Both the position numbers and the translations under genes were made by a program. The notes beneath the pieces are model-generated. The model had not been told where the DNA came from, searched no databases, and was given only the letters and a program-made list of their open reading frames with translations. A stretch of 64,000 nucleotides of DNA from Lentzea albidocapillata subsp. violacea (GTDB lineage Bacteria > Actinomycetota > Actinomycetes > Mycobacteriales > Pseudonocardiaceae), in contig NZ_FNET01000001.1 in NCBI RefSeq assembly GCF_900100275.1, forward strand, positions 620,001-684,000. The letters are read 5' to 3'. This document shows positions 27,655-35,924 of this stretch, piece by piece. Numbering within the stretch: the first letter of the stretch is position 1; each line of letters begins with the position of its first letter.

Positions 27655-28457
27655 CGCGCGGTGACCTGCCAGCAGGCGCCCGGAATCCGCACCTTGTCAC
27701 CGTGCACGAAACCGTCGAACGCACCCCGGACGCTTGCCATGATCCGGGGCCGATCGGACTCCTCGGCCTCCCGCAGCGCACGGGCGATCGGGCCGAGGTT
27801 GCTCAGGTACGGGACCAGCAGCGACTCGGGCACACTGCGGATCTGGTCGATCGGCTGGATGTCGATCCCGGTCCAGCCCGCCTGTTCGAGGATCTTGCGG
27901 GTCCTGTCGGGGTCCGCGAGCGAGAACGGTCCGGGCCCGTCCGGATCCGGCGCCGGCGCGTCCGGGAACAGCGGCGCGGCGGCCTGGGTCGCGGTGGTCA
28001 TGAACGGGTTCTCGTCCGCGCTGCGCCAGGCGATGAAGCACAGTTGGCCGCCGGGTGCCGACGCTCGCAGGAGGTTCCGGAACGCGGCTGCGGGGTCGTT
28101 GAAGAACATCACCCCGAACCGGCTGACGATCAGGTCGAAGCTCTCCTCGAACCTGTGCACCTGTGCGTCGGCCTGGACGAACTCCGCCTTTCCGTGCTCA
28201 CGGGCCGCGGCGAGCATCGTCGGGGAGATGTCGACGCCGACGCAGACCGCACCGGTCGCCTCGGCGATCGCCCTCGTGACGTCGCCGGTGCCGCACCCGA
28301 CGTCGAGAACCCTGTCGCGCGGTCGTTCGGCCGCTGCCTGCACGAGCAGGTCCTGGAAGGGCCGGAGCATCACGCTCACGATGTCCTGGGCGTTCACCCA
28401 GCCCTGCGCCGCGGCGTCCCACCAGGCTGCCTGCTCGCTGTTGACCTCTGATGTCAT
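27645..28457 (-). CDS. Class I SAM-dependent methyltransferase
   Basis: The 270-aa protein has the SAM-binding motif VLDVGCGTGDVTRAIA (about residues 50-65), VGVDISPTML, and FDLIVSRFGVMFFNDPAAAFRNLLR, as in the ubiquinone/menaquinone or small-molecule methyltransferase group (Methyltransf_11/25). The substrate is not evident. It is divergent from a MerR regulator with a palindrome in the 42-bp gap, so it is probably that regulator's target. The pair has no counterpart in the known steroid pathway and is located between the hsa operon and the KstR2 island. Confidence 0.8.
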   Translation of the reverse strand: MTSEVNSEQAAWWDAAAQGWVNAQDIVSVMLRPFQDLLVQAAAERPRDRVLDVGCGTGDVTRAIAEATGAVCVGVDISPTMLAAAREHGKAEFVQADAQVHRFEESFDLIVSRFGVMFFNDPAAAFRNLLRASAPGGQLCFIAWRSADENPFMTTATQAAAPLFPDAPAPDPDGPGPFSLADPDRTRKILEQAGWTGIDIQPIDQIRSVPESLLVPYLSNLGPIARALREAEESDRPRIMASVRGAFDGFVHGDKVRIPGACWQVTARAL

Positions 28458-28474
28458 GCTTGTACCGTCCTACT

Positions 28475-28488
28475 TCAAGTCGACTTGA
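28475..28488. promoter_or_regulatory. MerR-type operator palindrome
   Basis: TCAAGTCGACTTGA is a perfect 14-bp palindrome in the gap between methyltransferase and MerR genes. It resembles the SoxR/MerR-class operators (CTCAA-N6-TTGAG), which sit in stretched promoter spacers. Confidence 0.7.
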
Positions 28489-28499
28489 GGTCAAGTGTC

Positions 28500-28895
28500 A
28501 TGCAGGAACTCGGCATCGGCGAGGTGGTGCGGCGGTCCGGCGTGCCCGCGTCGACCCTGCGCTACTACGAGGAGCGGGGGCTGATCGGCTCGGTCGGGCG
28601 GCGCGGGCTCACCCGGGTGTTCGACGAGACCGTTTTCGAGCGGCTGGCGTTGATCACCGTCGGGCGTTCGGCCGGTTTCTCGCTGGACGAGATCGCGCTG
28701 ATGTTCGCCGCCGATGGGCGGCCGCGGCTGGATCGGGCGATGCTCGCCGGGAAGGCGGACGAGTTGGACGCGACGATCGTGCGGCTGACGGTGATGCGGG
28801 ACGGGTTGAGGCACGCGGCTGTCTGTCCGGCGGCCAGTCACCTGGAGTGTCCGACGTTTCGACGCATCTTGCGTGAGGCTGGTTCTGGCGGCTGA
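28500..28895 (+). CDS. MerR-family transcriptional regulator
   Basis: The 131-aa regulator has an N-terminal MerR winged helix (IGEVVRRSGVPASTLRYYEERGLI, about residues 5-28), a dimerisation coiled coil, and a C-terminal VCPAASHLECPTFRRIL with two Cys eight residues apart. The SoxR four-Cys cluster is absent. A thiol or small-molecule sensor is possible. The ATG at 28500 puts the palindrome just upstream; an upstream in-frame TTG would lie within it. It is divergent from the methyltransferase and likely controls it and itself. Its 3' end overlaps the convergent fadE33 by 58 bp. Confidence 0.85.
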   Translation: MQELGIGEVVRRSGVPASTLRYYEERGLIGSVGRRGLTRVFDETVFERLALITVGRSAGFSLDEIALMFAADGRPRLDRAMLAGKADELDATIVRLTVMRDGLRHAAVCPAASHLECPTFRRILREAGSGG

Positions 28896-29863
28896 TCGCG
28901 GTCCAAGCAGGTTGCCGCGAGTCGTGCGAGGTGCACCTGGGGGCTGCCGAACAGCTGCGTACTGCCGTGCGCGCGCTTGAGGTACAGGTGCGCGTCGTGC
29001 TCCCAGGTGATCGCGATGCCGCCGTGCAGCTGGACCATCTCTGCCGCGACCTTGAACAACGCCTCCGAGCAGTACACCTTCGCGACCGCCGCGGACACCT
29101 CGTCCGTGGCGGCTAGAGCTGCTGACCGGGCGGTCTCCACGAGGACGTGCATGTCCGCCATGCGGTGCTTCAGCGCCTGGAACGAGCCGATGGGCTTGCC
29201 GAACTGGACCCTGGTCTTCGAGTACTCGACGGTGAGTTCGAGGGCCCGAGCGGCGGCGCCGACCTGTTCCGCTGCCAGCGCGGCCAGCGCGATGTCACGA
29301 ACGTGGCGTGACCACGGACCCAGCAGGGTGGCGGCGCCGGTCAGGTGGATCGTGGCCAGGCGGCGGGTCTGGTCCATCGTCGGTGTGTGCTCGCGGGTGA
29401 CGCCGGCGAGGTCGATCTCGTACAGGCCGGTGCCGTCGGTGGCGAGGACGATCTCGGCGAGGTCGCCGTCCAGGACGTAGCGCGCCGTGCCGTCGAGGCT
29501 GCTCCGGCCGTTGTCCCACGGCCAGACGAGGGTGGCGACGGTTCCGTCCGCGATCCGCGGCAGCAACCGGTCGCACGCCTCCTCGTTCCCCGTCGCCAGC
29601 AACGCCCGCGAGGCGATCGTCGAGGCCAGCAGCGGTGACGGGGTGAGGGTGCGGCCGAGTTCTTCCAGCGCGATATGGGTCTCGGCCCGGCCGGCGCCGG
29701 ATCCGCCGTACCGCTCGGGGATCGGGAGCGCGCCGATGTCGCACAGCCGCGCCCACACGTCCTTGTCGTAGCCGTGCGGGGTCTCGATGGCCGCGCGGAC
29801 GTCCGAGTGCTTGTCGAGCAGGCTGCGGACGGTGTCACGCAACGCGAGTTGTTCCGGTGTCAC
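28838..29863 (-). CDS. fadE33: Acyl-CoA dehydrogenase, FadE33-like (HIP catabolism)
   Basis: The 341-aa acyl-CoA dehydrogenase has ELTVEYSKTRVQFGKPIGSFQALKHRMADMHV and QLHGGIAITWEHDAHLYLKRAHGS. It is one of three acyl-CoA dehydrogenase genes following fadD3, the arrangement of fadE31-fadE32-fadE33 in M. tuberculosis. These act on CoA thioesters made from HIP during beta-oxidation of rings C and D. The GTG at 29863 overlaps the fadE32 stop (GTGA) and has a GGAGGC site. The last 19 residues (SRKMRRNVGHSR end) are unlike the family and lie over the antisense end of the MerR gene, so the stop may have drifted outward. The FadE33 name is by position. Confidence 0.78.
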   Translation of the reverse strand: MTPEQLALRDTVRSLLDKHSDVRAAIETPHGYDKDVWARLCDIGALPIPERYGGSGAGRAETHIALEELGRTLTPSPLLASTIASRALLATGNEEACDRLLPRIADGTVATLVWPWDNGRSSLDGTARYVLDGDLAEIVLATDGTGLYEIDLAGVTREHTPTMDQTRRLATIHLTGAATLLGPWSRHVRDIALAALAAEQVGAAARALELTVEYSKTRVQFGKPIGSFQALKHRMADMHVLVETARSAALAATDEVSAAVAKVYCSEALFKVAAEMVQLHGGIAITWEHDAHLYLKRAHGSTQLFGSPQVHLARLAATCLDRDQPPEPASRKMRRNVGHSR

Positions 29864-30663
29864 AACGCCTCCAGCACGCGTGCTCGGTGCATCGACGGAC
29901 TGCCCCACGCCGTGCGCAGGGCTCGGGTCTGCAGCAGGAACCGGCCGAGGTCGTGCTCGGCGGTGTAACCGATGGCGCCGTGCACCTGCAACGCGATGCG
30001 GGCGGCCTGCCACGCGGCGTCGGACGTGGCGACCTTGGCCGCGGAGACATCCCGAGGCGCCATGGTCACGGCCGCGCCGAACACCAGCGGGCGGGCGAGT
30101 TCGAGGCCGATCAGGACATTCGCGAGGTGGTGTTTGACCGCCTGGAACTGGCCGATGGGCCGGCCGAACTGGGTGCGTGCCTTGGCATGGGCGGTGGTCA
30201 GGTCGAGCATCGCGCGGCCCAGTCCGAGGAGTTGCGCCGAGCAGGTCAGGACGCCGAGGTCGAACGCGCGGGCGGCGGGCACGTCGGTGGCGATCACCGC
30301 GCCGGCGGAGAGTTCGAAGAGGCGGCGGCCGGGGTCGACGGACTGGAGTTCGGCCGTGGGGGAGGCTTCGCGGAGGGTGTCACCCTCGACCAGGAAGTAC
30401 CGGTCGGCCTCGACGGCGTGGGGGACGTGCGGTGGGAAGGCGACCGAGCCAGGGCCGGCGCCGAGTGCCGGGAGCACCGCGAGCGACTCGATCAGCGGGC
30501 CGGCGACCGCATGATGTCCCAACTCCTCGAACACCACCACGAGGTCGACCGGATCGGTCACCTCGTCCAGCCCGAGCGAGGCCAGGTCCGTCTTGCCCGC
30601 GGCCAGGAAGCCGTGCAGCACGGAGGCCAGGTCCGTCTGCTCGGACGACAGCGTGAACATCAT
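29860..30663 (-). CDS. fadE32: Short acyl-CoA dehydrogenase, FadE32-like
   Basis: The 267-aa protein is an abridged acyl-CoA dehydrogenase: a small N-terminal part (MMFTLSSEQTDLASVLHGFL) and a conserved C-terminal helical domain with AHAKARTQFGRPIGQFQAVKHHLANVL and QVHGAIGYTAEHDLGRFLLQTRAL. Such short chains form heterotetramers with full-length partners. The ATG at 30663 was chosen for its overlap with the fadE31 stop. It stands between fadE31 and fadE33 with four-base overlaps on both sides. The name is by synteny with Rv3563. Confidence 0.78.
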   Translation of the reverse strand: MMFTLSSEQTDLASVLHGFLAAGKTDLASLGLDEVTDPVDLVVVFEELGHHAVAGPLIESLAVLPALGAGPGSVAFPPHVPHAVEADRYFLVEGDTLREASPTAELQSVDPGRRLFELSAGAVIATDVPAARAFDLGVLTCSAQLLGLGRAMLDLTTAHAKARTQFGRPIGQFQAVKHHLANVLIGLELARPLVFGAAVTMAPRDVSAAKVATSDAAWQAARIALQVHGAIGYTAEHDLGRFLLQTRALRTAWGSPSMHRARVLEAL

Positions 30664-31751
30664 CGCGGCAGCCCCAGGATTCGTTCGGCGATCACGTTGC
30701 GCTGGATCTCGTTGGTACCGGCGTAGATCGGGCCCGACAGCGAGAACAGCCACCCGTCCCGCCACCCCGGCGCGACCTCGCCGAGCAGGTCGAGCGCTGT
30801 TTCGTGCAGGGCGACGTCCAGTTCGGACCAGAACACCTTTGTCACGCTGGCCGCTGGTCCGGACCGAGGCTGGGCCAGCGCGCCGAACGTGTGGAGGCGG
30901 TAGGCCTGCGCGCCGATCCACGCGTCCACGACGCGGTCACGCAGCGCCGGATCGGGGTTCTTCCGGTACAGCTCCACCAGCCGGGACGCGGCCGCGGTGA
31001 AACGGCCTGGGCTGCGCAGGGTCAGGCCGCGTTCGTTGCCCGCGGTGCTCATCGCCACGCGCCAGCCGTCGCCGACCTCGCCCACGACGTCGCGGTCCGG
31101 CACGAACACGTCGTCCAGGAAGATCTCGGCGAAGCCCGGTTCGCCGTCGAGTTGGTCGATCGGGCGCACGGTCACGCCTTCGGAACGCAGGTCGAAGAGC
31201 AGGTAGGTCAGCCCCCGGTGACGTTCGCCGGGGCCGGTGCGGAACAGGCCGAACGCCCGGTCCGCGAACGCCGCCCGCGAGCTCCAGGTCTTCTGGCCGC
31301 GCAGCAGCCAGCCGCCGTCGCAGCGAACGGCCGTGCTGCGCAACGACGCGAGGTCCGACCCGGCCTCAGGCTCGGACCAGGCCTGCGCCCAGACCTCGTC
31401 ACCACTCGCCATCGCCGGCAGGATTCGCGAACGTTGTTCGTCACTCCCGAAAGCGAACAAAGTCGGCGCCAGCAGGAAGATGCCGTTCTGCGAGACACGG
31501 CCTGGCGCGCCCGAAGCGTGGTATTCCTCCTCGAACACCAACCACTGCAGCAACGACGCCTCCCGGCCACCGTACGTAGACGGCCACGAGACCACCGACA
31601 GCCGTTCGGAGGCCAGCAGCCGTTCCCAGGAACGGTGCTCCTCGAAGCCGTGTTCGGTGTCCATTGAGGACAGCGGTCGGACGTGCGCCGCCAGCCACGA
31701 ACGCACCTCGGCCTGGAACTCCAAGGTCTCAGCGTCGAGTGAGAGATCCAT
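30660..31751 (-). CDS. fadE31: Acyl-CoA dehydrogenase, FadE31-like
   Basis: This 363-aa full-length acyl-CoA dehydrogenase has WSEPEAGSDLASLRSTA (about residue 125), KTWSSRAAFADRAFG and YAGTNEIQRNVIAERILGLPR. It is the long partner for the short FadE32/FadE33 chains in HIP-CoA beta-oxidation. The ATG at 31751 (MDLSLDAETLEF) was chosen because it overlaps the preceding hydratase stop (ATGA). The frame stays open far upstream but that stretch is antisense to the hydratase sense and not protein-like. Confidence 0.8.
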   Translation of the reverse strand: MDLSLDAETLEFQAEVRSWLAAHVRPLSSMDTEHGFEEHRSWERLLASERLSVVSWPSTYGGREASLLQWLVFEEEYHASGAPGRVSQNGIFLLAPTLFAFGSDEQRSRILPAMASGDEVWAQAWSEPEAGSDLASLRSTAVRCDGGWLLRGQKTWSSRAAFADRAFGLFRTGPGERHRGLTYLLFDLRSEGVTVRPIDQLDGEPGFAEIFLDDVFVPDRDVVGEVGDGWRVAMSTAGNERGLTLRSPGRFTAAASRLVELYRKNPDPALRDRVVDAWIGAQAYRLHTFGALAQPRSGPAASVTKVFWSELDVALHETALDLLGEVAPGWRDGWLFSLSGPIYAGTNEIQRNVIAERILGLPR

Positions 31752-32581
31752 CAGCCGGAGGCCTTCTTCATCGCACGGGCGTCCATGCCGGCCAGCGCGT
31801 CGGAGCTCACCTCGGCGTTGTGGGCGTGCGCGAAGTGGTGCAGGCCGAACACGGAGTCCATCCCGGCACGCATGCCCATCAGGTCCTCGGACTGGTTGAC
31901 CGCCTTCTTGGCGAGCGCGAGCCCGAACCGCGGCATCGCCGAGATGCGGGAAGCCAGCTGGAAAGTGGATTCCTCCAACTCCGCGCGAGGCACGACGCGC
32001 GACACCATGCCCCACTCGTAGGCGCGCTGGGCCGAGAAGCGGTCGCCGGTGAACAACACCTCCTTCGCGGCGCGCGGGCCGAGCATCCACGGGTGCGCGA
32101 AGTACTCGACGCCCGGAATCCCCATGCGCACCACGGGATCGGCGAAGAACGCGTCCTCGGCGGCCACGATCAGGTCGCACACCCAGGCGAGCATCAGGCC
32201 GCCGGCGACGCAGGCGCCCTGCACCATCGCGATCGTCGGCTTCGGGATCTCCCGCCACCGCCGGCACATGCCGAGGTAGACCTCCATCTCGCGCGCGAAG
32301 CGGAGGTCACCGCCCTCCCGGCCGACGTGGTCCCACCACAGCACGGCCTTGCGCTCGAAGGACGTGTCGACGTCACGGCCGGGCGAGCCGATGTCATGGC
32401 CCGCGGAGAAGTGGTCGCCGGCGCCCGCCAGGACGATCACCTTGACCTCGTCGTCGTCCACCGCGCGGGTGAAGGCCTCGTCCAACGCGTAGGTCATCGC
32501 CGAGTTCTGCGCGTTGCGGTACTCCGGGCGGTTCATGGTCACGACGGCGACCGCGTCCCGCCGCTCATACGAGACTGTCAC
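31751..32581 (-). CDS. Enoyl-CoA hydratase/isomerase (crotonase family), HIP operon
   Basis: The 276-aa crotonase-fold protein has the oxyanion-hole segments GDHFSAGHDIG (about 56-66) and QGACVAGGLMLAWVCDLIVAAEDAFFADPVVRMGIPG. An insertion around residues 70-100 (SFERKAVLWWDHVGREGGDLRFAREM) is longer than in simple hydratases. It lies between fadD3 and fadE31 with four-base overlaps at both ends, so it should act on a CoA thioester from HIP. It is distinct from the EchA20-like enzyme at 40177-40944. The exact step is unknown. Confidence 0.8.
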   Translation of the reverse strand: MTVSYERRDAVAVVTMNRPEYRNAQNSAMTYALDEAFTRAVDDDEVKVIVLAGAGDHFSAGHDIGSPGRDVDTSFERKAVLWWDHVGREGGDLRFAREMEVYLGMCRRWREIPKPTIAMVQGACVAGGLMLAWVCDLIVAAEDAFFADPVVRMGIPGVEYFAHPWMLGPRAAKEVLFTGDRFSAQRAYEWGMVSRVVPRAELEESTFQLASRISAMPRFGLALAKKAVNQSEDLMGMRAGMDSVFGLHHFAHAHNAEVSSDALAGMDARAMKKASG

Positions 32582-34053
32582 GCGTTCTCCTTGCGCAGTT
32601 GGATTTTGAGGACCTTGCCCATGGCGTTGCGGGGGAGCGCGGGGTGGAACTCGACGGCACGCGGCACCTTGTAGTTCGCCAGCCGTTCCCGGCAGAACGC
32701 GATCACCTCGTCCGAGGTCAGCGCGAAACCGGGCGCCGTGACGATGTGCGCCACCCCGACCTCACCCAGCCGGGAGTCGGCCATCCCGACCACGGCCGAC
32801 TCCGCGACCCCCGGCAGCCGGGCGAGCGCCTGCTCGACCTCGGCCGGGTAAACGTTGAACCCGCCGCAGATGTACATGTCCTTGAGCCGGTCGGTGATCG
32901 AGAGATAACCCCGCTCGTCCAAGGCGCCGACGTCACCCGTGTGCAACCAGCCGTCGGCGTCCACAGCCTCGGCGGTGGCATCTGGATCGTCGAGGTAGCC
33001 GAGCATCACGTTCGGGCCGCGCAACAGCACCTCGTCCCGTTCGCCCAGCTGGAGCTCGAACCCTGCCATCGGCACGCCGCACGTGTGCGCGACCGTTTCC
33101 GGCGAGTCGCCGGGGCGGCACATGGTGGCGACGACGGCCTCGGTCAGCCCGTAGGCGGTGAGCACGGTCAGCGACAGCTCCGCCCTCAGGCGCTCGATCA
33201 GCACGACGGGGACGACCGCGGCGCCGGTGACCACCAGCCGCAGACTGGACAGGTCGAACGAGCCGCGCTCGGGATGGTCGAGCAACGCCTGGAAGATCGT
33301 CGGCGGCCCCGGCAGCACGGTGATCCGTTCCCGTTCGATCAACCGCATCGTCTCGGCGACGTCGAACACCGGCTGCGGCACAATCGTCGCCCCGGTCAGC
33401 ACGCAGGCCAGGATCCCGGCCTTGTAACCAAAGGTGTGGAAGAAGGGGTTGACGATCAGGTACCGGTCGGCGGACGTCAGCTCACCGCAGGCGGCCCAGG
33501 CCTCGGCCACCCCGAGCGACTGCCGGTGCGCGCTCATCGCCCCTTTGCTGCGCCCGGTCGTGCCGGAGGTGAACATGACGTCGCAGAGCTGGTCCTCGGT
33601 CAGCTCAGGAAGATCGACGTCCGCGGCGACCCACTCGGCCGGTAGTCGCACCACCGAGGGGAGTTCCGACGACAACGCCCGCAGTTCCGCCTCCCGGTCA
33701 CGCCCGAGGAACTCGCCCTCCACGATCAGGACGCGCGCGGCACTGCGCTGCACCACGTCCAACGTCTCCGTGGCGGTGAACCGCGTGTTGATCGGTACCA
33801 GCGCGGCGCCCGCGCGCAACGCTCCGAGCGCCGCGACCACCCATTGAGCGGAGTTGGGCGCGCACAAAGCCACCCGATCGCCCGGCCGCACGCCCATCCC
33901 CACGAGTGCACGCGCCGCGTCCAGCGCCGCCGAACGCAACTCGAGCCAGGTGAGGCGAACCTCCCCGTCCACCAACGCCTCCGCGTCGATGTACGAAGCA
34001 GCAGCGCGGTCGAGTACGGCTGAAACCGTTTGCCTGCTTGGAACGTCCGCCAT
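32578..34053 (-). CDS. fadD3: HIP-CoA synthetase FadD3
   Basis: The 491-aa ANL-superfamily acyl-CoA ligase has the AMP-binding P-loop CDVMFTSGTTGRSKGAM (about residues 160-176), LTAYGLTEAVVATMC, and the C-terminal GWLHTGDVGALDERGYLSITDRLKDMYICGG hinge. FadD3 starts ring C/D degradation by ligating CoA to the propionate arm of HIP. The ATG at 34053 has a GGAGGGCGTG site; a far longer open frame upstream is rejected. It is divergent from fadE30 with a perfect KstR2 box in the 43-bp gap, exactly the mycobacterial arrangement. Confidence 0.9.
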   Translation of the reverse strand: MADVPSRQTVSAVLDRAAASYIDAEALVDGEVRLTWLELRSAALDAARALVGMGVRPGDRVALCAPNSAQWVVAALGALRAGAALVPINTRFTATETLDVVQRSAARVLIVEGEFLGRDREAELRALSSELPSVVRLPAEWVAADVDLPELTEDQLCDVMFTSGTTGRSKGAMSAHRQSLGVAEAWAACGELTSADRYLIVNPFFHTFGYKAGILACVLTGATIVPQPVFDVAETMRLIERERITVLPGPPTIFQALLDHPERGSFDLSSLRLVVTGAAVVPVVLIERLRAELSLTVLTAYGLTEAVVATMCRPGDSPETVAHTCGVPMAGFELQLGERDEVLLRGPNVMLGYLDDPDATAEAVDADGWLHTGDVGALDERGYLSITDRLKDMYICGGFNVYPAEVEQALARLPGVAESAVVGMADSRLGEVGVAHIVTAPGFALTSDEVIAFCRERLANYKVPRAVEFHPALPRNAMGKVLKIQLRKENA

Positions 34054-34065
34054 CACGCCCTCCAA

Positions 34066-34079
34066 AGCAAGTGCTTGGT
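34066..34079. promoter_or_regulatory. KstR2 box between fadD3 and fadE30
   Basis: AGCAAGTGCTTGGT matches the KstR2 operator AnCAAGnnCTTGnT at all fixed positions. It lies 12 bp from the fadD3 ATG and 17 bp from the fadE30 ATG, so one dimer pair could silence both operons. Confidence 0.9.
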
Positions 34080-34096
34080 AGGTTAGAGTATGGCCC

Positions 34097-35170
34097 ATGG
34101 AGTCCTTCCGGCGCGAGGTGCGGGAATGGTTGTCCGCCAACCTCGTCGGTGAGTTCGCTGAGCTGCGCGGCCTGGGTGGACCGGGTCGCGAGCACGAGGC
34201 GTTCGAGGGACGGCTGCGGTGGCACCGGCATCTCGCCAGGAGCGGGTGGACGTGCCTCGGCTGGCCGGGCGAACGCAGCGTGGAGGAGCAGGTGATCTTC
34301 CACGAGGAGTACGCGGAGGCCGACGCCCCGGCGAAGGTCGACATCGTCGGCGAGGGTCTGCTCGGGCCGACACTCGTCGCGTTCGGCACGCCCGAGCAGA
34401 AGGAGCGGTTCCTGCCCAAGATCCGCTCGCTCGAAGAGCTGTGGTGCCAGGGCTACTCGGAACCGGGTGCCGGCTCCGACCTCGCCTCAGTAACGACCAG
34501 GGCCACCCTCGAAGGTGACCAGTGGGTGATCAACGGCCAGAAGATCTGGACGTCGAACGCGCACTACTCCGACTGGATCTTCGTCCTGTGCCGCACCGAA
34601 CCAGGATCGCAACGGCATCAAGGCCTCTCGTACCTCCTCGTGCCGATGGACCAGCCGGGCATCGAGGTGCGGCCGATCCGCCAGCTCACCGGCACGTCCG
34701 AGTTCAACGAGGTCTTCTTCGACGGCGCGGTGACGCCCAAGGAGAACGTCGTCGGGCAGCCCGGCGAGGGCTGGAAGATCGCCATGGCGACGCTGGGCTT
34801 CGAGCGCGGCACCGCCATGCTCGGCCACCAGGTCGGCTTCCGCCGTCAGCTCGACGCGATCATGGCCAAGGCACCTCAGGACGAACGCCTCACCAGGGCG
34901 TGGCTCGAACTGCACGTCATGCGCTCGCACACGATGAGAACCCTGAACGACGAACCAGGCCCGGAGGCGTCCGTGCTGAAGCTGTTCTGGGCGGGCTGGC
35001 ACCGCAGGCTCGGCGAGCTGGCGATGGACTCGCTCGGCCCCGAGTCGATGATCGACGACAACGAGTGGCAGCGGATGTTCCTGTTCAGCCGCGCGGAGAC
35101 GATCTACGGCGGCTCGGACGAGATCCAGCGCGAGATCATCGCCCACCGCATCCTGGGGCTGCCGCGATGA
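34097..35170 (+). CDS. fadE30: Acyl-CoA dehydrogenase FadE30
   Basis: The 357-aa acyl-CoA dehydrogenase opens with FRREVREWLSANLVGEFAELRGLGGPGREHEAFE, near-identical in pattern to mycobacterial FadE30, and has GYSEPGAGSDLASVTTRA and YGGSDEIQREIIAHRILGLPR. FadE30 dehydrogenates 5-hydroxy-HIP-CoA in ring C/D breakdown. It is about 28 residues shorter than the mycobacterial protein, partly from a gap after the first domain where GERSVEEQV replaces a longer Gly-rich loop. The ATG lies right behind the KstR2 box. ipdF follows with an ATGA overlap. Confidence 0.88.
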   Translation: MESFRREVREWLSANLVGEFAELRGLGGPGREHEAFEGRLRWHRHLARSGWTCLGWPGERSVEEQVIFHEEYAEADAPAKVDIVGEGLLGPTLVAFGTPEQKERFLPKIRSLEELWCQGYSEPGAGSDLASVTTRATLEGDQWVINGQKIWTSNAHYSDWIFVLCRTEPGSQRHQGLSYLLVPMDQPGIEVRPIRQLTGTSEFNEVFFDGAVTPKENVVGQPGEGWKIAMATLGFERGTAMLGHQVGFRRQLDAIMAKAPQDERLTRAWLELHVMRSHTMRTLNDEPGPEASVLKLFWAGWHRRLGELAMDSLGPESMIDDNEWQRMFLFSRAETIYGGSDEIQREIIAHRILGLPR

Positions 35171-35910
35171 ACGGCCACGATCTGCTCGAGGACAAGATCG
35201 TCGTCGTGACGGCGGCGGCGGGCACCGGCATCGGCTCGGCGACCGCGAAACGCTGCCTCGAAGAGGGCGCCACGGTGGTCATCAGCGACTGGCACGAGCG
35301 CCGCCTCAAGGAGACCCACGAGGCGCTGGGCACCGACCACGCCGTGCCGTGCGACGTCACTAACGAGCAGCAGGTGCAGCAGCTGATCGACGAGACGGTC
35401 GAGCGCTACGGCCGCATCGACGTGATGGTCAACAACGCCGGCCTCGGCGGCGAGAAGTCCGTGCTGGACATGGCGGACGACGAGTGGTCCCGCGTCCTGG
35501 ACGTCACGCTGAACGGCACCTTCCGCTGCACCAGGGCCGCGCTACGCCAAATGGTCGTCCAACGAAGCGGTGTCGTCGTTAACAACTCCAGTGTGATCGG
35601 CTGGCGGGCCCAGCAGGGTCAAGCCCATTACGCCGCAGCGAAAGCGGGAGTCATGGCGTTGACCAGGTGCGCCGCGATGGACGTGGCCGAGCACGGCATC
35701 CGGGTGAACGCGGTCGCCCCGAGCTTGGCGGCGCACCCGTTCCTGGCCAAGGTCACCAGTGAGGAGTTGCTGACGGAACTGGCGTCCCGCGAGGCTTTCG
35801 GGCGCGCCGCCGAGCCCTGGGAGGTCGCGAATGTGATCGTGTTCCTCGCGAGCGACTACTCGTCGTACCTGACGGGCGAGGTCGTCTCGGTGAGCAGTCA
35901 GCATCCGTGA
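35167..35910 (+). CDS. ipdF: Short-chain dehydrogenase IpdF
   Basis: The 247-aa SDR has the cofactor motif TAAAGTGIGSATAKR (about 15-29), NNAGLGG, and the catalytic Ser-Tyr-Lys as NNSSVIGW...HYAAAKAG. IpdF (Rv3559c) is the dehydrogenase for the 5-hydroxy intermediate of HIP-CoA degradation and follows fadE30 in mycobacteria, as here. The ATG at 35167 overlaps the fadE30 stop. kstR2 follows after 14 bp. Confidence 0.82.
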   Translation: MNGHDLLEDKIVVVTAAAGTGIGSATAKRCLEEGATVVISDWHERRLKETHEALGTDHAVPCDVTNEQQVQQLIDETVERYGRIDVMVNNAGLGGEKSVLDMADDEWSRVLDVTLNGTFRCTRAALRQMVVQRSGVVVNNSSVIGWRAQQGQAHYAAAKAGVMALTRCAAMDVAEHGIRVNAVAPSLAAHPFLAKVTSEELLTELASREAFGRAAEPWEVANVIVFLASDYSSYLTGEVVSVSSQHP

Positions 35911-35924
35911 GGAAGGAACGACCG

